A stretch of 64,000 nt of DNA from Planctomycetota bacterium (lineage in GTDB: Bacteria; Planctomycetota; Brocadiia; Brocadiales; Brocadiaceae), in the NCBI GenBank assembly GCA_016188675.1, contig JACPHJ010000046.1, positions 52,504 through 116,503 of the forward strand, written 5' to 3'. Numbering within the stretch: the first letter of the stretch is position 1; every line of letters begins with the position of its first letter. Under the pieces are notes generated by a model. That model was not told the origin of the DNA. It did no database searches and saw only the letters and a list, made by a program, of their open reading frames with translations. Positions 1-9,034 of the stretch are shown here, piece after piece. Both the position numbers and the translations under genes were made by a program.

Positions 1-2
1 CA

Positions 3-632
3 GGTATAAATCTTCTCATAACTTTTGATGATGGATTCAAATCGAACCGCATTGTTGCGGAAAAATTCCTAAATCCATTTGGTATAAAGGGGGTATTTTT
101 TGTGCCAACGGAGTTTATTGGTCTGCAAGATGCGAATAAATGTAATGAATTTATTGTAAAACAAATATATAAAGGTATTGCCACTGATCCTGAGATATCG
201 TCTGATATGGAACCTTTAGCGTGGAAAGATTTGGAATATCTTTTAGAACAAGGCCACGCAATCGGTTTCCATACAAAAAGCCATAAGCGTCTTTCCGAAT
301 TACATTCCAAAGAAGAACTTTACGATGAAATCGTTGAAAGTGGAAATATGTTGGAGAGGAAATTGGGAGTGCCCATTAATTATTTTGCCTATCCATTTGG
401 GGATATAGATAGTGTGAGTAAACTTGCAATGAATATTGTGAAAAGCAGATATAAATATTGTTTTTCTGGAGTAAGGGGACCGAACTACTTCCCTGTTGAT
501 ACTTATGCAATATTGCGCGATACAATCTCCCTTGATGATCCATTATCATATGTGCGTTTTATTATTGAAGGGGGGCTTGATATTATCTATCGAAAGAAAG
601 TTAAAAAACTTTTAGCGTTAGCGCGTGATTAG
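3..632 (+). CDS. polysaccharide deacetylase, NodB homology domain (5' partial)
   Basis: The reading frame is open from the first bases of the window, so the true start lies upstream. A NodB-type TFDDG motif at about positions 24-38 supplies the catalytic Asp. It is followed by a metal-binding HTKSH (the family's H-[ST]-x-x-H) and by FAYPFG. Family knowledge: these metal-dependent enzymes remove N-acetyl groups from surface polysaccharides or peptidoglycan. The last 8 bases overlap the next gene, so the two are probably co-transcribed at the head of the glycan cluster seen here. The substrate cannot be told. Deacetylases of this kind also accompany exosortase-linked exopolysaccharide loci, but no exosortase is visible in the window. 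Confidence 0.85.
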   Translation, partial: GINLLITFDDGFKSNRIVAEKFLNPFGIKGVFFVPTEFIGLQDANKCNEFIVKQIYKGIATDPEISSDMEPLAWKDLEYLLEQGHAIGFHTKSHKRLSELHSKEELYDEIVESGNMLERKLGVPINYFAYPFGDIDSVSKLAMNIVKSRYKYCFSGVRGPNYFPVDTYAILRDTISLDDPLSYVRFIIEGGLDIIYRKKVKKLLALARD

Positions 633-1779
633 TTTTGGTCGATATGACTTACCTGTAGTAACCCTGCCTGACATACGCTACCTCTTATTTGGTATATTTA
701 CCCACCAATCTTCAGGGGAAATATGGTGTAATTCGTGGCAAAAAGCGAGTTTTTATCGGGGTAGTGCCTGGGGTATTTCTGAGGCTGTAAAAACGCTATT
801 AAAATCGAAAAGAAAGACACAAGGCATTGTTTTTTTGCCCGACTATTTTTGTAATCAGGCGCTAAGGCCGCTACGCGCCCAATCAGTTCAACTTGTATTT
901 TATCCTGTAACAGAAAATCTTAATCCTGATTGGCGTTTAGTACACACCTTGGTTTTATTGAATGGCAAACCTGATGTATTTATACTGGTTCATTATTTTG
1001 GTTTTCCCAGCGAAATAAAAAATGCCCTTCAATTTTGTCAGCAAGTTGGTGCAGTGCTTTTGGAAGATGGAGCTCACGTTCTTATACCCAGAGGCGGGAT
1101 TGGCAAATTTAGTTGGGCATCCGTGTTTAGCCCGTATAAGTTTTTGCCCGTGCCAAAGCTTGGTGTTCTCGTAACCTCAAAAGAGACGGAAATTGGTTGT
1201 GAAATGCTTCGGGAGAAAAAGCGAGTAGATATGGAGATATGTAAATGGATAGGGAAAAGGGTGTTGCAGTCTCTTTTTTTGAACTGTGGGTTTTCTTGGA
1301 AAAGTCGCCGGATAGTACCTTTTGATTCGGAGGTAGAGCCGAATTTTGAGAGAAATTCTTCTGTTAGCGCTGTAACATTACAGCTTTTGAAAATGACGGA
1401 ATCGAAATTAGACCAGTACAAAAGGATAAGAAGGAGACACTATAAGATTATAGAGGAAGGCATTCCAGTTAATAGTGACGTTGCACGGCCATTTTTTAGT
1501 TCTTTACCAGAAGATGTGTGCCCTTATTTGTTCCCAATGTGGTTACATAAAAGTATCATAGAAGATGTTTACTACAAATTAAATAGAATAGGAGTTCCAG
1601 CTCAAACCTGGCCTGACTTACCCCCCGAGGTAAAAGAGAAACCATCAACTCACAGTAGGGCGATTAAGATTCGAAAAAGTCTATTGACAATTCCCATCCA
1701 TCAAAGTCTGACTGAAAGACAGATGCAGTATATGGTTCGTAGCCTGAGAGGTGCTATAGGAAAAGTATTCGGGGGTTGA
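625..1779 (+). CDS. DegT/DnrJ/EryC1/StrS-type PLP-dependent enzyme
   Basis: 384 residues, starting at GTG 625 inside the end of the deacetylase gene. The fold-type-I landmarks are visible: LLEDGAHVL (family version LIEDAAH, with the Asp that contacts the PLP ring nitrogen), then SPYKFLPVP, where the Lys is the expected Schiff-base residue, followed by a GVL in place of the usual GG. Members normally aminate or dehydrate nucleotide-linked keto-sugars. This copy is divergent, with Gly for Ala next to the Asp and weak N-terminal conservation, so the substrate is unknown. It abuts the FemAB-like gene directly (stop at 1779, ATG at 1780), which suggests translational coupling. Confidence 0.72.
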   Translation: MISFGRYDLPVVTLPDIRYLLFGIFTHQSSGEIWCNSWQKASFYRGSAWGISEAVKTLLKSKRKTQGIVFLPDYFCNQALRPLRAQSVQLVFYPVTENLNPDWRLVHTLVLLNGKPDVFILVHYFGFPSEIKNALQFCQQVGAVLLEDGAHVLIPRGGIGKFSWASVFSPYKFLPVPKLGVLVTSKETEIGCEMLREKKRVDMEICKWIGKRVLQSLFLNCGFSWKSRRIVPFDSEVEPNFERNSSVSAVTLQLLKMTESKLDQYKRIRRRHYKIIEEGIPVNSDVARPFFSSLPEDVCPYLFPMWLHKSIIEDVYYKLNRIGVPAQTWPDLPPEVKEKPSTHSRAIKIRKSLLTIPIHQSLTERQMQYMVRSLRGAIGKVFGG

Positions 1780-2805
1780 ATGACAGACGGTATCAGAATG
1801 ATAGCGGTAGAAAATAGAAATGCGTGGAACGACTTACTTTTTAAATGTGAGAAGGCTAATCTCCTGCAAACGTGGGAATATGGAGAGGCAAAAAAAAATG
1901 CAGAAGGCTGGATACCGATCAGGAGTTTAGTTATTGATGAAAATAAGCCCATAGGTATTACTCAGATGTTAGTTAAAAAAATCCCATTATTAGGTGAAAT
2001 TGTGCGAATTAATCGTGCTCCGTTGATTTTTTCCAAAGATCGTAAGGTGTGCAGTGATACGACGGTTGGCATATTGCAGTTTTTTTATCACTATTGGGTG
2101 ATACAAAGGAAGCTTCCGTTGTTTGTTGCACCAAATATTATGTATGGTGAAATCTGTGATGAAATATTGACCAAAATGGGGTTTTGTCATAATGATGAGA
2201 ATAGGTGGGCATCCATTACGATAGATCTATTCCTCGATGAAGCTACCTTACGCAAAAACTTACATCAAAAATGGCGAAACTTATTGAATAAATCAGAAAA
2301 AGGTGAGCTTAAACTGGAAATAGATAATTCTGAAGATGGATGGTCATTTCTCATGAGTAAATATAAGCAGTTAATGATCGAGAAAAACTTTTCCGGTATA
2401 ACAGAGAGGTTATTGCTAGAATTGAGAAACGTCGCAAAAGACGCATCTTCTGTTCAGGTCATGTTTGCCTGTAAGGATGGCGAAAGGATCGGTGGCGTCC
2501 TGATCATTGGCTGCGTGGATACGTGTCATTATCTTGTTGGATGGAACAACACGGAAGGAAGGATTTTTCAATCAAATTACTTTCTACTTTGGCAGGCAGT
2601 TTTAATTTTTAAAAAAATGGGGTTTCGTTGGTTTGATTTAGGGGGGATAAATGAAAGGTTGACCCCTGGTATTACGCACTTCAAAAGAGGGACTGGTGGC
2701 AAAGAATATACATTGATTGGTGAACTCGAAGCATTTCCTGGCACAGTCTTTTCCTTGGTAATAAAGCAGATTGCGAAATTAAAACTACGAAAAAATAATA
2801 AATAA
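1780..2805 (+). CDS. FemAB-like GNAT-fold acyltransferase
   Basis: 341 residues. The N-terminal LLQTWEYGEAK and the later block around residues 245-295 (VGWNN, a long helix, FDLGGINE, then FKRGTGG) match the FemAB/FemX group of GNAT-fold transferases, which move aminoacyl or acyl groups onto cell-wall or surface-glycan precursors. No signal peptide or membrane span is visible, so it probably acts in the cytoplasm. FemAB-like proteins are often found in exopolysaccharide clusters of Gram-negative bacteria, which fits the deacetylase, aminotransferase and glycosyltransferases on either side. The acyl donor and acceptor are not inferable. Confidence 0.75.
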   Translation: MTDGIRMIAVENRNAWNDLLFKCEKANLLQTWEYGEAKKNAEGWIPIRSLVIDENKPIGITQMLVKKIPLLGEIVRINRAPLIFSKDRKVCSDTTVGILQFFYHYWVIQRKLPLFVAPNIMYGEICDEILTKMGFCHNDENRWASITIDLFLDEATLRKNLHQKWRNLLNKSEKGELKLEIDNSEDGWSFLMSKYKQLMIEKNFSGITERLLLELRNVAKDASSVQVMFACKDGERIGGVLIIGCVDTCHYLVGWNNTEGRIFQSNYFLLWQAVLIFKKMGFRWFDLGGINERLTPGITHFKRGTGGKEYTLIGELEAFPGTVFSLVIKQIAKLKLRKNNK

Positions 2806-2842
2806 TTTATTTCCTGATTTTGTTTCTGAATATTTTTGGAAT

Positions 2843-3935
2843 ATGCGCATTGCTATAAATGCCTTATCTGCAGTGGCGGGAGGTGGTGTCACTTATTTAA
2901 ATCATTTGTTCAGATACTTATCAGAAATAGATAGAAAGAATGCGTATCTTGTTATTACCACGAAAAAAGGAAAAGGAGTCCTCACAGCGAGCTATAAAAA
3001 TTTCCAGGTACTTTCGTTTAAGTTTCCAAGTATTTCTCCTGTCTTCCGGATATTTTGGGAACAATTTTATCTTTGGTATATATTAAAAAAGAATAGGGTA
3101 ACAATTCTTTATGCCCCTGCAAATATTGGTTTAATTTTTTCTTCAATTCCCACCGTTTTAATGATACAAACAGTGGCGCCTTTTTATCCGGAAATGATAA
3201 GGAACCAGAATGTATATTATCGCTTAAAATTTAACCTCCTGAGGTTACTTACTACTTTTTCAATAAGGAAAGCAAAGAAAATTATTTTTATTTCCGAGAG
3301 AGCACGGAAAGAAGTAAGTTTACAGTATGATTTAAAAGAAGAGGATACGTTGCTTATCTATCATGGGAGAAGTTTGCATTTCCGACCAAACCTCGACGGA
3401 GATCGTTTGCGGGAGGTAAAACGGAAATATAATTTAGATCAATTCATTCTTTACGTATCAAATATTTACCGATATAAAAATTTTCTTGAACTGATTCATG
3501 CCTTTTCGATCATCAAAGATAAGATTCCTTCTAATATAAATGCTGAAAACGTTTGTTCAGGAAAAAGGGATGAACGATCATATTGTCTTTTTTGGTCATG
3601 TTTCCTATGAAGAATTACCCTATTTTTATGCACTCTGTAAACTTTTTGTATATCCATCAACTTGCGAAAACTGTCCAAATATCCTCATTGAGGCAATGGC
3701 CTGTGGAACGTCAATTCTGGCTTCATATGTGGAGCCGATGCCAGAAGTCTGTCGGGATGCTGCTATATACTTTGATCCTTTCAACCCGCAAGATATTGCT
3801 GAGAAGATTCAAACCTTGCTGTTAGATAAGGATGCGTTAGAAAAGTTGAAACAACATTCACTTAAGAGATCTATGTGCTTTGACTGGGAAGATACCGCAA
3901 GAAAAACGTTGCAAGCGTTTGAAGAGTGTATTTAA
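2843..3935 (+). pseudogene. GT4 glycosyltransferase, broken by a small deletion and frameshift
   Basis: Two overlapping frames together make one GT-B glycosyltransferase. Frame one (2843-3610) carries the N-terminal Rossmann domain, starts MRIAINALSAVAGGG, and is family-like up to KNFLELIHAFSIIKDKIP near 3530. It then runs into unrelated residues and a stop. Frame two resumes good GT4 sequence from about 3540 (TFVQEKGMNDHIVFFGHVSY) through the nucleotide-sugar motif ENCPNILIEAMACG to 3935. The segment expected between them, a beta strand of the LVIVG type and its loop, is absent: roughly 12-17 residues by family comparison. A TAA sits directly before ATG 3540. Either the gene is dead or the assembly lost bases. 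The neighbouring glycan genes are intact. Confidence 0.8.
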
Positions 3936-3999
3936 TTTGAATTGTGCCTAGTGTCATAGAAAGTGTCGTAGAAAACAATTTTTTATTAGTATCAACGGT

Positions 4000-5442
4000 A
4001 TGACAAGAAATGTTGTTCCACTTATAAAGAAGGTCTTGCTAATAAATCCCCCAACAGGGATATGTTTTCGTGACGGGCGCTGTCAGGGTTCCATCGAGCT
4101 GTTGACAGTTCAACCAGAGCGAATTCCTCTTGAACTGGCATATATGGCAGCAATTATTCAGGAAAAAGGAATTACCACGCATTTGCGGGATTTTCCCATC
4201 GAACGGGCAACATGGGAAGATGTAGAACGTGAATTAAAGGAGTACATTCCTGATTTACTAGTAATAAATGTTGGAAGTCCAACGGTTGACTACGATTTGT
4301 CTGTCTGTGAACTTGCAAAAAGAATCAACCCAAACATTACGACTATTGCCAAAGGGGCGCATTTCGATATATTTGATGTGGAATCACTGGAAAAGTTTCC
4401 CTACCTCGATCTTGTCATACGACATGAGGTTGAAGCAGGGATGTGTGACCTGCTCGAAAAAGAATATCTAGAACTTATGCCTGGTATTACATTCAGGGAT
4501 AATAGTAACAAAATAGTCAAAAATCCCAACCGCAAGATATTCAAAAACATAGATTCCTTACCCTTTCCTGCGAGGAATTTGTTGAAGAACCATCTCTATA
4601 GAAGACCTGACACGGGAGAACCTTTAACAGTAGTAATGACATCAAAAGGGTGCCCGTATAACTGCATCTTCTGTTTGGCGGGAGAGCTTTCAGATTATAA
4701 TCTCATTGTAAGGGATCCTTTCAGGGTAGTGGATGAATTAGAGGAATGTGCAAAAAAATACCATATTAGGAATTTTTTCTTCTATGCTGATACATTTACT
4801 TTTAAAAAAGATTGGGTAATATCGCTTTGTGAAGAGATTATTAGGAGGAACTTGAAAATAAAATGGGCAGCAAATAGTAGAGTAGATACACTGGATGAGG
4901 ATAGAATCAGGGTAATGCAAAAGAGTGGTTGCGAAGTTATTGGCTTTGGGATTGAGTCGGGACATCAGGAAATACTTGATAAATCAAAGAAGGGAATCAC
5001 ACTGGAGAATTCAGAAAATGCTATCAGCTTATGTAAGAAATATGGTATAAAAAGTTACATGCTCTTCATGATTGGTTTCCCGTGGGAAACCAAGGAACAC
5101 ATTGAAGATACAGTAAATTTCGCGATAAAACTGAATGGTGACTTTGCGGATTTTAATGTAGTTTATCCATACCCAGGGACAGAAATGTATAAAATAGCAA
5201 AGGAATTGAATCTCTTTGATGAAGACGAACTTTGTGGACACGATATTTCACGATCCATGCAGAGAACACTATATCTAACTACCGATGAGCTTGCAGAACT
5301 CAGGAAATATGCGATAAAAAGATTTTATTTACGACCGGTTTTTTTAGCAAAAAAACTATTCCAAATAAGGTCTCCTTTGGAATTTAAAAATTATATTGCC
5401 AAAGGATACCATATTCTCAAAGATATTGTACTGAAAAAATGA
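4000..5442 (+). CDS. B12-binding-domain radical SAM protein
   Basis: 480 residues. The N-terminal part (about 1-190) has the shape of a cobalamin-binding Rossmann domain with an early LLINPP strand. The radical SAM domain follows with Cys218-x3-Cys222-x2-Cys225 in GCPYNCIFC, which binds the 4Fe-4S cluster, and a later GIESGHQE motif. Known relatives include BchE-like cyclases, P-methylases and lipid or hopanoid methylases, so the reaction cannot be named. The next gene is a second member of the family and overlaps by 4 bases (ATGA). The location inside a glycan cluster suggests modification of a surface polysaccharide or lipid, but that is only context. Confidence 0.85.
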   Translation: MTRNVVPLIKKVLLINPPTGICFRDGRCQGSIELLTVQPERIPLELAYMAAIIQEKGITTHLRDFPIERATWEDVERELKEYIPDLLVINVGSPTVDYDLSVCELAKRINPNITTIAKGAHFDIFDVESLEKFPYLDLVIRHEVEAGMCDLLEKEYLELMPGITFRDNSNKIVKNPNRKIFKNIDSLPFPARNLLKNHLYRRPDTGEPLTVVMTSKGCPYNCIFCLAGELSDYNLIVRDPFRVVDELEECAKKYHIRNFFFYADTFTFKKDWVISLCEEIIRRNLKIKWAANSRVDTLDEDRIRVMQKSGCEVIGFGIESGHQEILDKSKKGITLENSENAISLCKKYGIKSYMLFMIGFPWETKEHIEDTVNFAIKLNGDFADFNVVYPYPGTEMYKIAKELNLFDEDELCGHDISRSMQRTLYLTTDELAELRKYAIKRFYLRPVFLAKKLFQIRSPLEFKNYIAKGYHILKDIVLKK

Positions 5443-6830
5443 AAAAAGTACTTTTCTTTAACCCACCCGGGGATGCAATCTATTTACGACAGTACTATTG
5501 CAGCCAGACATCCAAGGCGAATTATATCTACCACCTTGTTGATTTTAATATTTTGGGAGGAATCATTAGTGGGCACTTTGATATTGAGTATTTGGATGCG
5601 GTCATGAATAAATATGATGTAAGTACTTGTCTGGATAAACTCACAAAAATTAATTACGATTACATTATATTTCTTACAGGATATGTTTCTTTTGACTCGG
5701 ATTTGTCGATAATGAAGAAGGTAAAGGCATTGAAGCATGTGCCGATGATTGCAATAGGAGATATTGTGCTTTCGAAGGCGGACGAACTTCTCTCTGAAAA
5801 TGAATTTCTTGATGCCGCCATTATTGATTTCACCGCGCCTGATATACTCAAGTATTTGAAGGGCAATTTTGACGACGTGTATTCTATGTTTTACAAGAAA
5901 GGGAATGAGATTGTATGCCCTATCCCAAAAGAAAACAGCAGAATGTTTTCGATACCGATTCCACGCCATGACCTCGGGATGAATTATAATTACCGACATC
6001 CATTTGTAAAAAGGTATCCCTTTGCAACCGTATTGACGGATTACGGGTGCCCCTTCACGTGTAAGTTTTGTGTTTATTCAACCTTTAGATACAAATACAG
6101 ACCAGTTTCAGAGGTGTTAGAAGAATTGCAATATATAAAGAATTTGGGCATTAGTGATATTTTTTTTCTCGATCAAACTTTTGGGGCAAAGCAAGATAGA
6201 TACATAGAGATATGCAATGGTATGATAAGTAAAGGATCTCATTTTGACTGGTTTTGTTTTTCAAGGGTAGACGTGCTTAACCACGATATGCTTGCCCTCA
6301 TGAAGCAATCTGGATGCCATACAATTATGTTTGGCGTTGAATCTGCAGACCCTGAACTTCTCAAAGAATACGGCAAAGGTTATGACCATGAGAAAATACG
6401 AGATACGTTTAGAACCGCAAAGAAGCTTGGGATCAAGACGATGGGAACGTTCATACTGGGTCTACCCGAAGAAAATCGAGAATCTGTACTGAAGACCATT
6501 GAGTTTTCGAAAGAACTCGATTGCGATTATGCCTCATTTAATTTTGCTGTCCCAAGAATGGGGACAGAATTGAGAAAGAAGGCTTTGAGGGAGAAACTTA
6601 TTAGTGAAGATAATCGGAAAATGGACCAATCTGGTTCTTTTATTACACTAGATACAGCCACTCTTACGAAAGACGAAATCGTAAAACTGAGGAAAAAGGC
6701 ATATACAAGTTTCTACCTTAGGCCGAGTTATTTATGGAAAAGGTTGATATCGATAAATTCTCTTGAACAACTCATTGTTCAATTAAAAGACGGTATGAAG
6801 GTTATCCAAAACGTTATCTTAGGAAGATAA
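5439..6830 (+). CDS. B12-binding-domain radical SAM protein (second copy)
   Basis: 463 residues, starting at the ATGA overlap with the preceding gene. It has the same architecture: an N-terminal cobalamin-binding-type domain beginning VLFFNPPGD, then Cys204-x3-Cys208-x2-Cys211 in GCPFTCKFC, and GVESADPELL further on. The two proteins share layout and C-terminal helices (FYLRP near the end of each) but differ widely, so this is an old duplication or a recruited pair, not a recent copy. Tandem B12-radical SAM genes often perform successive methylations or rearrangements in one pathway. Here the pathway is probably an envelope glycan or glycolipid, inferred from neighbours only. Confidence 0.84.
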   Translation: MKKVLFFNPPGDAIYLRQYYCSQTSKANYIYHLVDFNILGGIISGHFDIEYLDAVMNKYDVSTCLDKLTKINYDYIIFLTGYVSFDSDLSIMKKVKALKHVPMIAIGDIVLSKADELLSENEFLDAAIIDFTAPDILKYLKGNFDDVYSMFYKKGNEIVCPIPKENSRMFSIPIPRHDLGMNYNYRHPFVKRYPFATVLTDYGCPFTCKFCVYSTFRYKYRPVSEVLEELQYIKNLGISDIFFLDQTFGAKQDRYIEICNGMISKGSHFDWFCFSRVDVLNHDMLALMKQSGCHTIMFGVESADPELLKEYGKGYDHEKIRDTFRTAKKLGIKTMGTFILGLPEENRESVLKTIEFSKELDCDYASFNFAVPRMGTELRKKALREKLISEDNRKMDQSGSFITLDTATLTKDEIVKLRKKAYTSFYLRPSYLWKRLISINSLEQLIVQLKDGMKVIQNVILGR

Positions 6831-6845
6831 CATTTTAAAAACACA

Positions 6846-8060
6846 ATGGACCTTGATTTAATACGAATCATAGATAAATTTTTTGGACAAATACTAGCGC
6901 TGTTCCTTATCGGGTATGCTTTTTTAAAGAAATTTTTCTTTGGTAGAGATGATGATAACAGCCAGATTAAGAAGATACTTGTTATTCGATTCTTCGGTTT
7001 TGGAAATCTTGTCCTTGCATTTCCCGCAATAAAGAAATTGAGTGAGCTCTTCCCTGGGGCAAAAATTTATCTTCTCACAATCAACAAGAATATGCATCTT
7101 TATGATGGGGTGACCTTTATTGATAAAACCCTTTACATCAACGTAAACGGTTTTAAAAACTTCGCGGTAAGTTTTTTTAAAATATTCTTTTTACTGAAAA
7201 AGGAAAAATTTGATCTGGCTGTTGATTTCGAGGTATTCGCATATATTTCAGTTTTTTTGGTTTATTTTCTCGGGATTAAAAAGCGGGTTGGATACAGAAT
7301 CAAGGGTTATTTGAGGGGCCCACTCTATACGACATCCGTAACCTATAATAATGAGCAACATATTTCCAAAACTTTTTATGATCTTATTGTCACACTTGGT
7401 GCGGAAAAAAAAGAGAACATAGAATTGATTGGACTTTCTGTATCAATGAAGGATAAGGCTGTCGTGGAAGAATTTCTGAAGAAAAATTTCATAGAGAGTA
7501 GTGATCGATTGGTTGGGATGCATGTTGGGTCGGGACAGAATTTCATCAACAGGCGGTGGCCCGAAACATATTTTGCTAAAGTTGCTGATTTTCTCATAAA
7601 GGAATTCGATGCTAAAATTATACTGACGGGCACAAAAGAAGAATTGTTTCTTATAAATAATACTATCCGAGAAATGAAAACTGATACAAGACGAGTTGTT
7701 GTAGTTGATAGTCTTAATTTAACTCAATTGGCTTTTCTTTTTAAACAGATTAGGATATTTTTTTGTACGGATACGGGGCCGCTTCATCTTGCAATTGCTA
7801 TGGGAGTACCCACAGTTTCATTTTTTGGACCGAATACCCCGCGTCTTTATGGTCCTTCTTTAAATAACAAACACATGTATTTTTACGAAAATATTTCCTG
7901 TAGTCCTTGTATTACCAACTACAACGCCAAGATGTCCAGTTGCAAAAAGCCAGTATGTCTTACAAGCATTTCTGCGGAAAAGGTGATTGCATCTCTTAAT
8001 GGATTTATAGAACGATATTTGGTATCCGGTAATAAAAATAGTAACAATTTAGTTTTTTGA
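6846..8060 (+). CDS. GT9 family glycosyltransferase (ADP-heptose:LPS heptosyltransferase-like)
   Basis: 404 residues, GT-B fold. It begins with a short hydrophobic segment (about residues 13-30), then the GT9 N-domain start IKKILVIRFFGFGNLVLAFP. The diagnostic C-terminal block is present: CTDTGPLHLAIAMGVPTV followed by FFGPN and a Cys-rich stretch near the end. Family members transfer heptose or related sugars from ADP- or GDP-linked donors to the lipopolysaccharide core at the inner face of the inner membrane. The extra N-terminal hydrophobic stretch is unusual and may anchor the enzyme. The stop codon lies inside a 15-bp inverted repeat (8043-8074). Confidence 0.85.
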   Translation: MDLDLIRIIDKFFGQILALFLIGYAFLKKFFFGRDDDNSQIKKILVIRFFGFGNLVLAFPAIKKLSELFPGAKIYLLTINKNMHLYDGVTFIDKTLYINVNGFKNFAVSFFKIFFLLKKEKFDLAVDFEVFAYISVFLVYFLGIKKRVGYRIKGYLRGPLYTTSVTYNNEQHISKTFYDLIVTLGAEKKENIELIGLSVSMKDKAVVEEFLKKNFIESSDRLVGMHVGSGQNFINRRWPETYFAKVADFLIKEFDAKIILTGTKEELFLINNTIREMKTDTRRVVVVDSLNLTQLAFLFKQIRIFFCTDTGPLHLAIAMGVPTVSFFGPNTPRLYGPSLNNKHMYFYENISCSPCITNYNAKMSSCKKPVCLTSISAEKVIASLNGFIERYLVSGNKNSNNLVF

Positions 8061-8074
8061 AAAACTAAATTGTT
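8043..8074. terminator. perfect 15-bp inverted repeat across the stop of the GT9 gene
   Basis: Arms AACAATTTAGTTTTT and AAAAACTAAATTGTT are exact reverse complements separated by TG. The TGA stop of the upstream gene is at 8058-8060, at the tip of the predicted stem. The hairpin is AT-rich and has no clear U-run after it, so it may be a weak bidirectional terminator, an mRNA 3'-end stabiliser or a regulator of the next gene. Confidence 0.5.
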
Positions 8075-8092
8075 CCGACTTATTTGGGATGC

Positions 8093-9034
8093 ATGTTTCA
8101 AGTTGTGCTTATGAAAAAATGTATTATTTGTAATAGCATCTCTGTAGATGAAAATTTTAAATGTAAAGATTGCGGATTTTCACCTAAAAGGATTGGCCCA
8201 ATAGTGTCTTTTTTAAATGTATCAGACCTAAGTAACGAACAATTTGATCCAGCTACCTACAAGGAATTTGCAGAAACTGAAGTAAAGAATTTTTGGTATG
8301 TTTCAAGACCGAAACTCATAACCATAGTCATAAAAAAGTATTTAAAAGATGTGCATAATTTTTTAGAAATAGGGTGCGGTACTGGGTATGTCTTATACAA
8401 TATAAATAAAAAATTACCTCATCTGGATCTGCATGGCGCAGATGTTTATGTTGAAGGATTGGAATTTGTTAAACAAAGATTGAGAGGAAATGTAAATTTA
8501 TACCAATTTGATGCTAAAAATGTTCCTTTTGAAAACCATTTTGATCTGATTGGCGCCTTTGATGTTTTAGAACACATTGATGATGACAAAAAAGTATTAT
8601 ACGAATTATATGAAGCATTAAAACCTGGTGGCCTAATTTTACTTATGGTACCGCAGTATATGCAGCTTTGGAGCGCATGGGATGAAATTAATCGTCATAA
8701 AAGACGTTATTCGAGGGGGCAGTTGGCAAAAATTACAGAACAAGTGGGGTTCCAAATAGAAAGAAACACATCATTTGTTTTTTTCTTGCTCCCATTTATT
8801 TATCTTAAAAGACTCTTCGGAAAAGGTAAAAAAAAAGTAAGACCAATAGAAGAAAACCGTATTAATTTTTTAGTAAATAAACTATTTAGTGTAATTATGT
8901 TCTTTGAAAGAACTTTAATAATGATAGGGTTGTGTTTTCCTTTTGGAAGTTCATCACTGGTTATCGCAAGAAAACCTTACATTGATATTAATGATAATAT
9001 TAATAGAAAAATTACAAGAAAAAATGATGAATAA
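8093..9034 (+). CDS. class I SAM-dependent methyltransferase with N-terminal zinc ribbon
   Basis: About 308-313 residues depending on the start; TTG 8084, ATG 8093 and ATG 8111 are all possible and no Shine-Dalgarno sequence decides. The N-terminus has two CxxC pairs, CIIC and CKDC, forming a zinc ribbon. The methyltransferase core then shows motif I FLEIGCGTGYVL, a GAFDVLEHI motif and a LKPGGLILLMVP strand, the UbiE/Methyltransf_11 pattern. A C-terminal hydrophobic stretch may touch the membrane. The zinc-ribbon plus methyltransferase layout is common in sugar or lipid modification clusters. The gene overlaps the next one by a few bases, so it probably belongs to the glycan operon. The substrate is unknown. 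Confidence 0.8.
   Translation: MFQVVLMKKCIICNSISVDENFKCKDCGFSPKRIGPIVSFLNVSDLSNEQFDPATYKEFAETEVKNFWYVSRPKLITIVIKKYLKDVHNFLEIGCGTGYVLYNINKKLPHLDLHGADVYVEGLEFVKQRLRGNVNLYQFDAKNVPFENHFDLIGAFDVLEHIDDDKKVLYELYEALKPGGLILLMVPQYMQLWSAWDEINRHKRRYSRGQLAKITEQVGFQIERNTSFVFFLLPFIYLKRLFGKGKKKVRPIEENRINFLVNKLFSVIMFFERTLIMIGLCFPFGSSSLVIARKPYIDINDNINRKITRKNDE

Noticed and set aside
1074..1421. Minus-strand ORF inside the first DegT gene
   Set aside because: It lies wholly within a well-supported gene, shows no family motif, and has residues typical of antisense translation.
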